Positions 1-6,240 of a DNA stretch of 10,840 nt are shown one piece after another; the stretch's first letter is position 1, and every line of letters starts with the position of its first letter. The notes below the pieces were generated by a model. The model saw nothing but the letters and a program-made list of their open reading frames with translations. It made no database searches and was not told where the DNA came from. The translations under genes were made by a program, and so were the position numbers. Origin of the DNA: JABCPE02 sp963519075 (GTDB lineage: Bacteria > Bacteroidota > Bacteroidia > Flavobacteriales > Weeksellaceae); the NCBI GenBank assembly GCA_963519075.1, contig CAUQMH010000052.1, forward strand, positions 1 to 10,840. Direction: 5' to 3'.

Positions 1-1
1 C

Positions 2-382
2 TTTACGATAGGGATTTTTCTCTTGTCGGTGTTTTTGTTCTTGTTCCTGCTGAGTATGGATATTATAAAGGATTTGCTCAGTCGCGAAGCGGACGAAACC
101 CTTGGATATCAGACTTTTCCGATAGTCTATGGAGTCGAAAAAACATCTAAACTTGTGCAGATGTTGCTTTTATCGGCAAGTTTTCTTTCATTATTTATAT
201 TGACAAGTCAGAATTTGGGTCTGCATTCGTATTATTTTGGAGTTACGATTATTTTTCTTCTTTTTATTCTATTTTTATTAAAAAATAAGAGCAAGAAAAA
301 CTATTTTGCAGTATCTATTTTGCTGAAAATCTGGATTTTTGTAGGAGTTATTTCTATGCTGGTAAGCGGAATTTTTGTTTAA
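2..382 (+). CDS. UbiA-family prenyltransferase, C-terminal part (5' end outside window)
   Basis: The reading frame is open from the left edge, so the start lies upstream and only about 126 C-terminal residues are present. These carry the second Asp-rich motif of UbiA prenyltransferases, D-I-I-K-D, followed by an acidic stretch and G-Y-Q-T-F-P-I-V-Y-G. In the family this motif binds the Mg-diphosphate of the prenyl donor on an integral membrane enzyme. Two or three hydrophobic helices follow, with a Lys-rich loop between the last two, as expected for the C-terminal half. Flavobacterial relatives are often annotated as geranylgeranylglycerol-phosphate geranylgeranyltransferase, but menaquinone or heme prenyl transfer cannot be excluded from this fragment. 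The stop overlaps the stop of the convergent lipoprotein gene, and no terminator hairpin is visible between them. Family call firm, substrate unknown. Confidence 0.85.
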   Translation, partial: FTIGIFLLSVFLFLFLLSMDIIKDLLSREADETLGYQTFPIVYGVEKTSKLVQMLLLSASFLSLFILTSQNLGLHSYYFGVTIIFLLFILFLLKNKSKKNYFAVSILLKIWIFVGVISMLVSGIFV

Positions 383-945
383 AACATTTTGAGTTTTCGT
401 AGATTTTTTATCAAATCTTTGATAGCTCCTTTTGTTCCCACTTTTATGGAGTTTTCGGCTTTTCCTGTGAGTCTGGCGTTGCCTTTGTAGGTGTCGTATT
501 GGTTCTCCATTATCAGGTTTCCGTCGCTGTCATAGAGTTTTAGGCTTACCAATACTTGATTAGAAAACACATATTTACCGATACCTACTTTGAAGTATTT
601 AACTTTTGGGACGATAATAGCTTCGGCATTGTTATTCTTCCCGACTTCTTTAATGTATTCAGTATCAACATTATCATAGTCCATAGAACTATCCATTTGA
701 ACGGTTTTTATGTTGCCACTATAAAGGCTCATTTGGTCAGTCACAGCGCTGAAAAACGCTTGGTTTGTCGGAGGTTTTATTTCTTCTATTTCAGGGAAAA
801 CAGCGGGCTGGAAGTAGATTACTTTCTTTATCTTACCTAATTTATAGTCAGGTTTGTAGCCTAATAATTTACTCCCAAAACTAGAACAGCCAGCCAAAAC
901 AAGCCCAGCTGTGATGCCTAATAGTATAAATTTTTTCCGATTCAT
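379..945 (-). CDS. Outer-membrane-type lipoprotein of unknown function (188 aa)
   Basis: The protein has a lipoprotein signal peptide: a basic start (MNRKK), a hydrophobic core, and the lipobox L-A-G-C with the lipidated Cys at residue 20. The mature part is an alpha/beta domain with alternating strands, including I-I-V-P-K-V-K-Y and V-L-V-S-L-K-L-Y-D-S-D-G-N-L, and a basic C-terminal helix. This layout recalls periplasmic-face lipoproteins with a CsgG/LpoB/DUF799-like fold, but I do not recognise a specific family and assign no function. I chose the ATG at 945 over an in-frame GTG at 954 because a TAnnTTTG box (TATCTTTG) lies directly upstream at 961-954. That box overlaps the GTG and leaves only a few untranslated bases. 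The gene stands alone on the minus strand, convergent with the UbiA gene and divergent from the DUF4878 gene. Confidence 0.8.
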   Translation of the reverse strand: MNRKKFILLGITAGLVLAGCSSFGSKLLGYKPDYKLGKIKKVIYFQPAVFPEIEEIKPPTNQAFFSAVTDQMSLYSGNIKTVQMDSSMDYDNVDTEYIKEVGKNNNAEAIIVPKVKYFKVGIGKYVFSNQVLVSLKLYDSDGNLIMENQYDTYKGNARLTGKAENSIKVGTKGAIKDLIKNLRKLKMF

Positions 946-953
946 ATTCCGCA

Positions 954-961
954 CAAAGATA
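954..961 (-). promoter_or_regulatory. Bacteroidetes-type -7 box (TATCTTTG) for the minus-strand lipoprotein gene
   Basis: On the minus strand the bases 961 to 954 read TATCTTTG, an exact match to the Bacteroidetes -7 consensus TAnnTTTG. It ends 8 bases before the ATG at 945, so the transcript would have a very short leader or none. No good TTTG element sits 17 to 21 bases further upstream, so the call rests on the -7 box and its position. Confidence 0.5.
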
Positions 962-1002
962 CTTTAAATAATCAATACGATGAAATCTTTATCAGTATAA
1001 AT

Positions 1003-1034
1003 TTTGATTTTTATAAAAAAAAACACTATTTTCG
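1003..1034 (+). promoter_or_regulatory. Promoter for the DUF4878/YiiX operon (TTTG, 20 bp, TATTTTCG)
   Basis: TTTG at 1003-1006 and TATTTTCG at 1027-1034 are separated by 20 bases. This matches the Bacteroidetes sigma-ABfr spacing, with one mismatch to TAnnTTTG in the -7 box. The leader before the ATG at 1063 would be about 20 to 25 bases. It drives away from the minus-strand lipoprotein gene, whose own -7 box lies about 40 bases to the left. Confidence 0.55.
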
Positions 1035-1062
1035 CGGAATTAATTTCAAATTATCAAAACTA

Positions 1063-1479
1063 ATGAAAAAGTATTTTCTTTTATTGATTTTATCGCTATT
1101 TATGGTAGCATGTTCAGGGAATTCGCCTAAGTCTGTAGCATCAGACTTTCTAACCGCTTTGAATAAGGGCAATATAGATGAGGCTAAGAAATATTGTGAT
1201 GGTCCTACAGCAGACTTGCTTAACTTAATGGGTAGGTTGGCTGAAAATAGAATTAAAGAGGAGGCAAAAGGAGCTAAATTTACAATTACCAAAGTGGAAG
1301 AGGATGGAGATACTGCGAGAGTATATTATACTATGGATCAAGAAGGAAAAGGAAGAGCTCTTGATTTGAAGAAAATAGATGGAAAGTGGAAAGTAACCAT
1401 CAAAAAAGAGGATGCTAAAAAAGAAGAAAAATTAAATGAAAATTCTTCTGAAGAAGCTGCTATTACGGTTGAAGAGTAA
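1063..1479 (+). CDS. DUF4878-like lipoprotein (138 aa)
   Basis: The signal peptide MKKYFLLLILSLFMVAC ends in the lipobox M-V-A-C with Cys17. The mature region opens with P-K-S-V-A-S-D-F-L-T-A-L-N-K-G-N-I-D-E-A. This is the helical start of the DUF4878/NTF2-like lumazine-binding group, in which secreted or lipid-anchored proteins carry a small cone-shaped domain. Beta strands follow (K-F-T-I-T-K-V-E, T-A-R-V-Y-Y-T-M and an L-x-K-x-D-G-K-W-K-V edge typical of this fold). The C-terminal 25 residues are Lys/Glu-rich and probably disordered. The ligand and role are unknown. It is the first gene of a likely two-gene operon, with the YiiX-like gene starting 19 bases after its stop, so the two may act together at the envelope. 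The ATG at 1063 follows the promoter at a suitable distance and gives a complete signal peptide. Confidence 0.8.
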   Translation: MKKYFLLLILSLFMVACSGNSPKSVASDFLTALNKGNIDEAKKYCDGPTADLLNLMGRLAENRIKEEAKGAKFTITKVEEDGDTARVYYTMDQEGKGRALDLKKIDGKWKVTIKKEDAKKEEKLNENSSEEAAITVEE

Positions 1480-1498
1480 GATAAATTAGATAAAACTG

Positions 1499-2179
1499 AT
1501 GTCTCCTAAGTATTTCAATATAAGGTATTTATTGATTTTGGGAGGCTTCTTTTTATTTCTTTTTGGAGGCTACCGTTTATTTTTTTTATTTGATAGAAAA
1601 CAAGAGCAAAAACAGGTTATAAAAGACCGAGGGCAGGCGAGATTATCACAAAAAGATATGTTGCAGATATCAGAAGGCGATATCATATTGAGAAGGGGAT
1701 ATGGTTTTTTTAGTGATTTTATCGCGGATAATTTGAATGAGAACACCTATGATGTCACTCATGCAGGGATTTTATATAAAAAAAATAATGAGTGTTATGT
1801 TATCCATTCTCTTTCCTCTGATGTCAGCGATTTTGATGGTGTGCAAGAACAAAAATTAGAAGAATTTTTAGTTTATTCTGCTCCTCAGAAAATCCTTGTC
1901 GTAAGAACCAAAGGAACTACTGCAGAACAAGGAAAACAAATTGTAGAAGAAGCTGAGAAATATTTGGCTAAAAAAACACCATTTGATCATCGTGGAGTTA
2001 TTGATAATGACGAGAAATTATACTGCACAGAGTTAATATGGCATATTGTGGCTAATCGACTTAATTATATCCAACTTCCTGAAAATTATTCAGATAGAGA
2101 AAAGTTATTATATAATATGACAGGTATGTATTCTCCCCAATACTTTGATATTATTGTAAATACCTATCAAAAAAGATAG
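1499..2179 (+). CDS. YiiX/YebB-like permuted papain-fold hydrolase, membrane-anchored (226 aa)
   Basis: An N-terminal hydrophobic segment (about residues 10-31) followed by a charged linker suggests a signal anchor with the domain outside the cytoplasm. The domain starts at G60-D61-I-I-L. It has a His in V-T-H88-A-G-I and the nucleophile Cys in L-Y-C176-T-E178-L-I-W. Having His before Cys is the circularly permuted order of the YiiX/YebB/LRAT-like branch of NlpC/P60 enzymes, whereas ordinary NlpC/P60 proteins have Cys first. Members cleave or transfer on amide, thioester or ester bonds of lipids or peptides, and the substrate here cannot be read from sequence. Both catalytic positions are intact, so it should be active. 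It follows the DUF4878 lipoprotein gene by 19 bases with no promoter between them, which supports a shared transcript. Confidence 0.82.
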   Translation: MSPKYFNIRYLLILGGFFLFLFGGYRLFFLFDRKQEQKQVIKDRGQARLSQKDMLQISEGDIILRRGYGFFSDFIADNLNENTYDVTHAGILYKKNNECYVIHSLSSDVSDFDGVQEQKLEEFLVYSAPQKILVVRTKGTTAEQGKQIVEEAEKYLAKKTPFDHRGVIDNDEKLYCTELIWHIVANRLNYIQLPENYSDREKLLYNMTGMYSPQYFDIIVNTYQKR

Positions 2180-2187
2180 AAAAAACT

Positions 2188-2217
2188 TTTGTGATTAAAA
2201 AATAATTTTTACATTTG
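2188..2217 (+). promoter_or_regulatory. rpsO promoter (TTTG, 18 bp, TACATTTG)
   Basis: TTTG at 2188-2191 and a perfect TAnnTTTG box (TACATTTG) at 2210-2217 are separated by 18 bases. This is one of the best promoter matches in the window. The leader to the ATG at 2255 is about 30 bases, AT-rich, with no evident hairpin. Confidence 0.65.
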
Positions 2218-2254
2218 CAGCCTCATACATAATAATCATTTAAATAATATTGGA

Positions 2255-2524
2255 ATGTATCTAACAAAAGAAGTAAAAGCAGAACTTTTCGCAAAGCATG
2301 GAAAATCTGCGCAGGACACAGGAAGTGCTGAAGGGCAAATCGCTCTTTTCACATTTAGAATTAATCATTTATCTCAACACTTGAAATCTAACCACAAAGA
2401 TTATGCTACTGAGAGATCACTAGTAAAATTGGTAGGTAAGAGAAAAAGACTTCTGGATTATCTTAAAAAGAAAGATATCAACAGATATAGAGCTATCATT
2501 GCAGAGCTTGGAATTAGAAAATAA
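2255..2524 (+). CDS. rpsO: 30S ribosomal protein S15
   Basis: This is an 89-residue protein of the usual S15 length. It has the conserved T-G-S-A-E-G-Q-I-A-L-F-T-x-R-I-N-H-L-S-x-H-L segment (about residues 22-44), the H-K-D-Y motif, and the R-x-L-x-x-L-V-G-K-R-K-R-L-L-D-Y-L-K helix (about residues 54-71). The protein ends in Y-R-x-x-I-x-x-L-G-I-R-K. S15 binds the 16S rRNA central domain early in 30S assembly and forms bridge B4 to the 50S subunit. It has its own promoter and a terminator 17 bases after the stop, so it is mainly monocistronic. pnp follows as its neighbour, a pairing conserved across many bacteria. In E. coli S15 represses its own translation through a leader pseudoknot, but no similar structure is obvious in this short leader. 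Confidence 0.98.
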   Translation: MYLTKEVKAELFAKHGKSAQDTGSAEGQIALFTFRINHLSQHLKSNHKDYATERSLVKLVGKRKRLLDYLKKKDINRYRAIIAELGIRK

Positions 2525-2540
2525 TAATTCAGATAATATA

Positions 2541-2575
2541 AAAAAGCAACTCAGTATTTTGGGTTGCTTTTTTTA
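2541..2575 (+). terminator. Rho-independent terminator after rpsO
   Basis: AGCAACTC pairs with GGGTTGCT (one G-T pair) around an 8-base loop. A-rich bases precede it and a run of T follows (to about 2574). The A tract and T tract extend the stem, so a weak bidirectional effect is possible. It separates rpsO from the pnp promoter. Confidence 0.85.
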
Positions 2576-2614
2576 ATTTTTAAATAAAATGGTAAATTTT
2601 CCCTTAAAAAAACT

Positions 2615-2622
2615 TACCTTTG
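2615..2622 (+). promoter_or_regulatory. pnp -7 box (TACCTTTG)
   Basis: This is a perfect TAnnTTTG match 94 bases upstream of the pnp start. No clear TTTG lies at the usual upstream spacing. If it is used, the leader is about 85-90 bases and contains the two hairpins at 2655-2700. Confidence 0.5.
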
Positions 2623-2651
2623 CATACGAAAATTAGTAGAGTATTAACAAT

Positions 2652-2690
2652 ATGCCTGCCGAAAGAAGTGGCGCAGGTGTCCGAAAGTAG
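2652..2690 (+). CDS. Possible 12-codon upstream ORF in the pnp leader
   Basis: An ATG at 2652 opens a frame reading MPAERSGAGVRK and stops at TAG 2688-2690, 26 bases before the pnp ATG. The frame spans hairpin 1 and the 5' arm of hairpin 2, so ribosomes on it would disrupt both. There is no ribosome binding site, but most genes here lack one as well. The frame may be chance, and conservation of the peptide in relatives is the deciding test. Confidence 0.22.
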   Translation: MPAERSGAGVRK

Positions 2691-2700
2691 AAATTTCGGA
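2655..2700 (+). promoter_or_regulatory. Structured pnp leader: two hairpins with a duplicated CCGAAAG
   Basis: Hairpin 1 pairs CCTGC (2655-2659) with GCAGG (2673-2677). Hairpin 2 pairs TCCGAAA (2680-2686) with TTTCGGA (2694-2700), a perfect 7-bp stem with a 7-base loop. CCGAAAG occurs twice (2659-2665 and 2681-2687), so the downstream TTTCGG could pair with either copy. This allows two exclusive folds. In E. coli the pnp leader hairpin is cut by RNase III and PNPase then represses its own mRNA. A comparable autoregulatory role here is inference from position. Confidence 0.5.
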
Positions 2701-2716
2701 GTAAAAATTAAATTTT

Positions 2717-4873
2717 ATGAATAATAAACCTCAAGCAATTACAGAAACTATCGTACTGAAAGACGGTAGAGAAGTTACCATAGAAACTGGTAAATTAGCA
2801 AAACAAGCTGATGGTGCAGTAGTGGTAAAAATGGGCGGAACTATGCTTTTAGCAACTGTGGTAGCCGCAAAAGATGCAAATCCAGGGGTGGATTTCCTGC
2901 CTTTGACAGTAGATTACAGAGAGAAATTCTCCGCAGCAGGGCGTATTCCTGGGAACTTTTTCAGAAGAGAGTCTAAGCCTTCTGATGATGAAGTATTGAC
3001 AATGAGACTAGTGGACAGAGTAATGCGTCCGCTTTTCCCAGAGGATTTCCACGCGGAAGTTCAGGTGATGATTTCTTTGATTTCTTACGATGGAAAAGTG
3101 ATGCCAGATTCTTTAGCAGGGCTAGCAGCCTCAGCAGCGGTGGCGATTACAGATATACCTTTTAATGGACCTTTCTCGGAGGTTAGAGTGATTAAAAAAG
3201 ATGGAGTTTTGAGTATTAACCCAAGCTGGGAAACTCTACAAAGTGGAGTGGAACTAGACATTATGGTAGGAGCTTCTAAAGACTCAATCGTAATGGTAGA
3301 AGGAGAAATGGACGAAATCACTGAGCAGGAAATGATAGAAGCTATTTCTTTCGCTCATGAAGAAATTAAAATCCAGATAGAAGCTCAGGAGAGATTGGCT
3401 GCAAGAATAGAAAAAGCTCAAACAAAGAGAGAATACTGCCACGAAACTCATGATGAAGAGCTGAGAAAGGAAATCTGGGATTATGCTTACCAAAGATATT
3501 ATGATATAGCAAAAGACCCATCTGCAAAGCACGAGAGAAGTGATAAATTCAGCGCGGTGGTAGATGAGTTCTTAGAAAAATATACAGAAGAAGAATTGGA
3601 AGAAAAAGAGGTTTTAGCAAAAATCTACTTCCATGATGTGCAGAAAGAGGCGGTTCGCCAGTTGATTTTAAATGAAAACATCCGTCTAGATGGTAGAAAT
3701 AATCAGCAGATAAGACCTATCTGGTGTGAGGTGGATTACCTTCCAGCGGCTCACGGTTCTTCTATCTTTACAAGGGGAGAAACTCAGTCTTTGACTACGG
3801 TGACATTGGGTTCTCTATTGGATGCGAACAGAATAGATTCTGTAATTTCTCAGCATGATGAGAGATTCTTCCTTCACTATAATTTCCCTCCGTTCTCTAC
3901 AGGGGAAGCGAGACCATTGAGAGGAACTTCCAGAAGAGAGATTGGACATGGGAATTTGGCTCAGAGAGCTTTAAAAGTGATGATTCCAGAGGAAACTCCA
4001 TATACTATCAGAGTAGTTTCGGATATTTTAGAATCTAATGGTTCTTCATCTATGGCAACGGTTTGTGCTGGAACAATGGCCTTGATGGATGCTGGTATTC
4101 AGATGAAAAAGCCTGTTTCAGGAATTGCAATGGGACTGATTACGGATAAAGAATCTGGCAAATGGACAGTGCTTTCCGATATTTTAGGAGATGAAGACCA
4201 CCTTGGAGATATGGACTTTAAGGTAACAGGAACTGCTGAGGGAATCACGGCATGTCAGATGGATATCAAAATCCAAGGACTTACCATGGATATCATGGAA
4301 AAAGCCCTAATGCAGGCAAGAGATGGTAGAATGCATATTTTAGGCGAAATGCTGAAAACTATAGATAGACCAAATGCAGATGTGAAACCTCACGCTCCAA
4401 AACTTGTGATGATGGAGATTCCGAAAGATTTCATCGGTGCGGTAATCGGGCCTGGTGGTAAGATTATCCAGCAAATGCAGAAAGATACAGATACTGTAAT
4501 CACGATAGAAGAGAGAGGAGAAATAGGACATATAGAGATTTCTGGAACGGATAGAGAAAAAATAAATGCGGCAGTGGCTCAGATTAACGAGATTACTTTC
4601 GTGCCTGTGATTGGCGAAGTTTATAAAGGGAAAGTTGTTAAAGTAATGGAGTTCGGAGCATTTATCCAGTTGGCTAAAGGAACAGAAGGTCTTCTTCATA
4701 TCTCTGAAATAGCATGGGAAAGAACAGAAAAAGTACCATATAAAGAAGGCGATGAAGTAGAAGTGAAATTCATGGGTTATGATGACAGAAAGAAAATGAG
4801 ACTTTCTAGAAAAGTTCTTTTACCAAAACCTCCAAAACCAGAGAAAAAAGAGGATAAAACAAACGAAAAATAG
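2717..4873 (+). CDS. pnp: Polyribonucleotide nucleotidyltransferase (PNPase)
   Basis: This 718-residue protein has the full PNPase layout. A first RNase PH domain spans about residues 14-145 and includes F-F-R-R-E-S-K-P. An alpha-helical linker domain covers about 240-315. The second, catalytic RNase PH domain begins at about D325-G-R. It contains G-E-T-Q-S-L, the segment N-F-P-P-F-S-T-G-E-A and R-E-I-G-H-G. It also holds the metal and catalytic stretch L-G-D492-E-D-H-L-G-D498-M-D-F-K. A KH domain with G578-P-G-G-K and an S1 domain from about G633 end the protein, followed by a Lys-rich tail. The enzyme is a trimeric phosphate-dependent 3'-5' exoribonuclease in mRNA turnover. No key residue is missing. 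The gene is monocistronic between its -7 box and a strong terminator, with a structured leader that may be a control site. Confidence 0.98.
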   Translation: MNNKPQAITETIVLKDGREVTIETGKLAKQADGAVVVKMGGTMLLATVVAAKDANPGVDFLPLTVDYREKFSAAGRIPGNFFRRESKPSDDEVLTMRLVDRVMRPLFPEDFHAEVQVMISLISYDGKVMPDSLAGLAASAAVAITDIPFNGPFSEVRVIKKDGVLSINPSWETLQSGVELDIMVGASKDSIVMVEGEMDEITEQEMIEAISFAHEEIKIQIEAQERLAARIEKAQTKREYCHETHDEELRKEIWDYAYQRYYDIAKDPSAKHERSDKFSAVVDEFLEKYTEEELEEKEVLAKIYFHDVQKEAVRQLILNENIRLDGRNNQQIRPIWCEVDYLPAAHGSSIFTRGETQSLTTVTLGSLLDANRIDSVISQHDERFFLHYNFPPFSTGEARPLRGTSRREIGHGNLAQRALKVMIPEETPYTIRVVSDILESNGSSSMATVCAGTMALMDAGIQMKKPVSGIAMGLITDKESGKWTVLSDILGDEDHLGDMDFKVTGTAEGITACQMDIKIQGLTMDIMEKALMQARDGRMHILGEMLKTIDRPNADVKPHAPKLVMMEIPKDFIGAVIGPGGKIIQQMQKDTDTVITIEERGEIGHIEISGTDREKINAAVAQINEITFVPVIGEVYKGKVVKVMEFGAFIQLAKGTEGLLHISEIAWERTEKVPYKEGDEVEVKFMGYDDRKKMRLSRKVLLPKPPKPEKKEDKTNEK

Positions 4874-4890
4874 TTTTAAAACAAAAACAA

Positions 4891-4918
4891 AAAACTCTCA
4901 CACTGATGAGAGTTTTTT
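4891..4918 (+). terminator. Rho-independent terminator after pnp
   Basis: AAAACTCTCA (4891-4900) and TGAGAGTTTT (4907-4916) form a perfect 10-bp stem with a 6-base loop, followed by more T. The A and T tracts flank both arms, so it could also stop transcription from the opposite strand. It ends 10 bases before the -7 box of the next gene. Confidence 0.9.
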
Positions 4919-4927
4919 ATTAAATAA

Positions 4928-4935
4928 TACATTTG
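4928..4935 (+). promoter_or_regulatory. -7 box (TACATTTG) abutting the SUI1 gene start
   Basis: This is a perfect TAnnTTTG match whose last G is 3 bases before the ATG at 4939. Transcription starts in this promoter class fall a few bases after the box, so the mRNA would begin at or beside the start codon. There is no clear -33 TTTG because the upstream region is occupied by the pnp terminator. Confidence 0.5.
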
Positions 4936-4938
4936 ATT

Positions 4939-5262
4939 ATGGATTTACGAGACCAGCTGAAAAATCTTTTTCCAGACCATGTAGAGCAGGACTTTCAGAT
5001 GCCCGAAGAACAACACCAGCAGCGAGAGCCGCTCATCTGTAAATACGAAAAAAAAGGGCGAAATGGGAAACCTGTTACTTTGATAGAAGGCTTCGAAGGC
5101 AGTGAGGAAGAACTGAAAAATATTTCCAAAAAAATAAAAACTACTCTGGGAATCGGTGGTTCGGAGAAAGGCGGCGTGATTATCATCCAAGGAGATAACC
5201 GTGATAAAATCATGAAAATTCTCTCTGATATGGGTTACAAAACCAAGAGAGTAGGAGGATAA
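4939..5262 (+). CDS. yciH: SUI1/eIF1-family translation factor (YciH-like, 107 aa)
   Basis: The SUI1 fold covers about residues 32-104, after an acidic, Gln-rich N-terminal tail. Diagnostic stretches are R-x-G-K-P-V-T-L-I-E-G-F, the K-x-x-L-G-I-G-G-S-x-K-G-G loop, and I-I-I-Q-G-D-N-R followed by a helix and M-G-Y. Eukaryotic eIF1 monitors start-codon choice on the small subunit, and bacterial YciH has been proposed to act on initiation under stress. The cellular role here is inferred from the family. I prefer the ATG at 4939 to an in-frame TTG at 4933 because the TTG lies inside the TACATTTG promoter box. The length is close to that of E. coli YciH. The gene is probably monocistronic, with no hairpin terminator visible after it. 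Confidence 0.9.
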   Translation: MDLRDQLKNLFPDHVEQDFQMPEEQHQQREPLICKYEKKGRNGKPVTLIEGFEGSEEELKNISKKIKTTLGIGGSEKGGVIIIQGDNRDKIMKILSDMGYKTKRVGG

Positions 5263-5307
5263 AGCCTCAGAAAAGAACATTATCGATAGGAAATCAATAA
5301 AATTCCT

Positions 5308-5315
5308 TACCTTTG
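5308..5315 (+). promoter_or_regulatory. -7 box (TACCTTTG) for the phosphorylase-mvaS unit
   Basis: A perfect TAnnTTTG match lies 41 bases before the ATG at 5357, in an AT-rich spacer. The -33 element is not obvious. It is the only good box before three closely spaced genes (5357-7974), so it may serve all of them. Confidence 0.5.
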
Positions 5316-5356
5316 GGAAGTTTAAATTTAAAATTAAATAAAAAAAGAAAATTATT

Positions 5357-6211
5357 ATGGTAAATAAATTAGCAGCCTCAGAATTGGTTTTAAATCCAGA
5401 TGGAAGTGTATATCACCTTAATCTTCAGCCAGAAGATATCGCAGAAAAAATTCTTTTGGTGGGTGACCCAGACCGTGTTCCGAAGGTTTCACAATATTTT
5501 GATAAAGTAGAAATTAAGAAAAATAAAAGAGAATTTTACACACATACAGGAACGCTCAGAGGAGAGCGAATCACGGTAATGTCTACGGGTATCGGTACGG
5601 AAAACATTGATATCGTGATGAATGAGCTGGATGCTTTGGTGAATATTGATTTGAAAAACAAAGAATTTAAATCTGAGCACAAATCTTTGCAGCTGTTCCG
5701 TATGGGAACTTGTGGAAGTGTAAATCCTGATGTAGAGGTGGATAACATGCTGGTTACACAGAATGTGGTAGGTCTAGACGGGCTTCTTCATTTTTACAAA
5801 GATTATCAGTTTGAGAATGAATTTAGCAAAAATTTCTTGGCGAAATTCCCATACGAAAAGATAAAACCGATGCTTTATTTCTCGGAATGGGCAGAGAGTC
5901 AGTATGAATATTTTAAAGATGCGAAATATGTAGGAAATACAGCGACTTTCCCAGGGTTTTATGCGCCGCAGGGAAGACAGCTGAGACTGAGAGCTGTGGA
6001 TGACCAGTTTTTGGAAGTGCTGAATGATTTAGGAGTGACTAACTTTGAAATGGAAACTTCAGCTATCTATGGAATGTCTAAATTACTAGGACACAAGGCG
6101 ATTACTATTAATAATGTGATTGCAAACAGAAGAAGAGGAGAGTTCGCAGCAGACCACCATAAGTCTGAAAAAATGATGATAGAATGGGTGCTGGAGAGAA
6201 TAATTAAATAA
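5357..6211 (+). CDS. Nucleoside phosphorylase, uridine phosphorylase-like (284 aa)
   Basis: This is a member of the PNP/UDP phosphorylase family, which splits nucleosides with phosphate to give a base and ribose-1-phosphate in salvage. Visible motifs are the phosphate loop G36-D-P-D-R40, S-T-G-I-G (76-80), the phosphate-binding R115-M-G-T118-C-G, and the ribose-binding F-E231-M-E233. The G-D-P-D-R and E-M-E spacing and the overall layout are closest to uridine phosphorylase, but the residues that set base preference cannot be assigned with certainty, so purine activity is possible. At 284 residues it is somewhat longer than E. coli Udp (253), with extra sequence at both the N-terminus and the middle (about residues 150-190). 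It lies 29 bases before mvaS, probably on the same transcript, although the two have no evident pathway link. Confidence 0.9.
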   Translation: MVNKLAASELVLNPDGSVYHLNLQPEDIAEKILLVGDPDRVPKVSQYFDKVEIKKNKREFYTHTGTLRGERITVMSTGIGTENIDIVMNELDALVNIDLKNKEFKSEHKSLQLFRMGTCGSVNPDVEVDNMLVTQNVVGLDGLLHFYKDYQFENEFSKNFLAKFPYEKIKPMLYFSEWAESQYEYFKDAKYVGNTATFPGFYAPQGRQLRLRAVDDQFLEVLNDLGVTNFEMETSAIYGMSKLLGHKAITINNVIANRRRGEFAADHHKSEKMMIEWVLERIIK

Positions 6212-6240
6212 GAAAAAAATAAAAACCAGAAAATCAAAGT

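Noticed and set aside
946..954. GTG at 954 as start of the minus-strand lipoprotein
   Set aside because: It overlaps the TATCTTTG promoter box, and the ATG at 945 gives a normal lipoprotein signal peptide.
955..1062. Riboswitch or small RNA in the divergent spacer
   Set aside because: The 108 bases are AT-rich, hold the two divergent promoters, and show no stable stem or conserved core that I recognise.
2181..2210. Terminator between the YiiX-like gene and rpsO
   Set aside because: The A and T tracts look suggestive but no GC-containing stem can be formed. The bases fit the rpsO promoter better.
4340..4699. 119-codon open frame on the minus strand inside pnp
   Set aside because: It lies opposite the KH and S1 coding region of PNPase and shows no family motif, signal peptide or promoter. 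It is a shadow of pnp.
4933..4938. TTG at 4933 as start of the SUI1 gene
   Set aside because: It lies inside the TACATTTG box, and the ATG at 4939 fits the family N-terminus and length.
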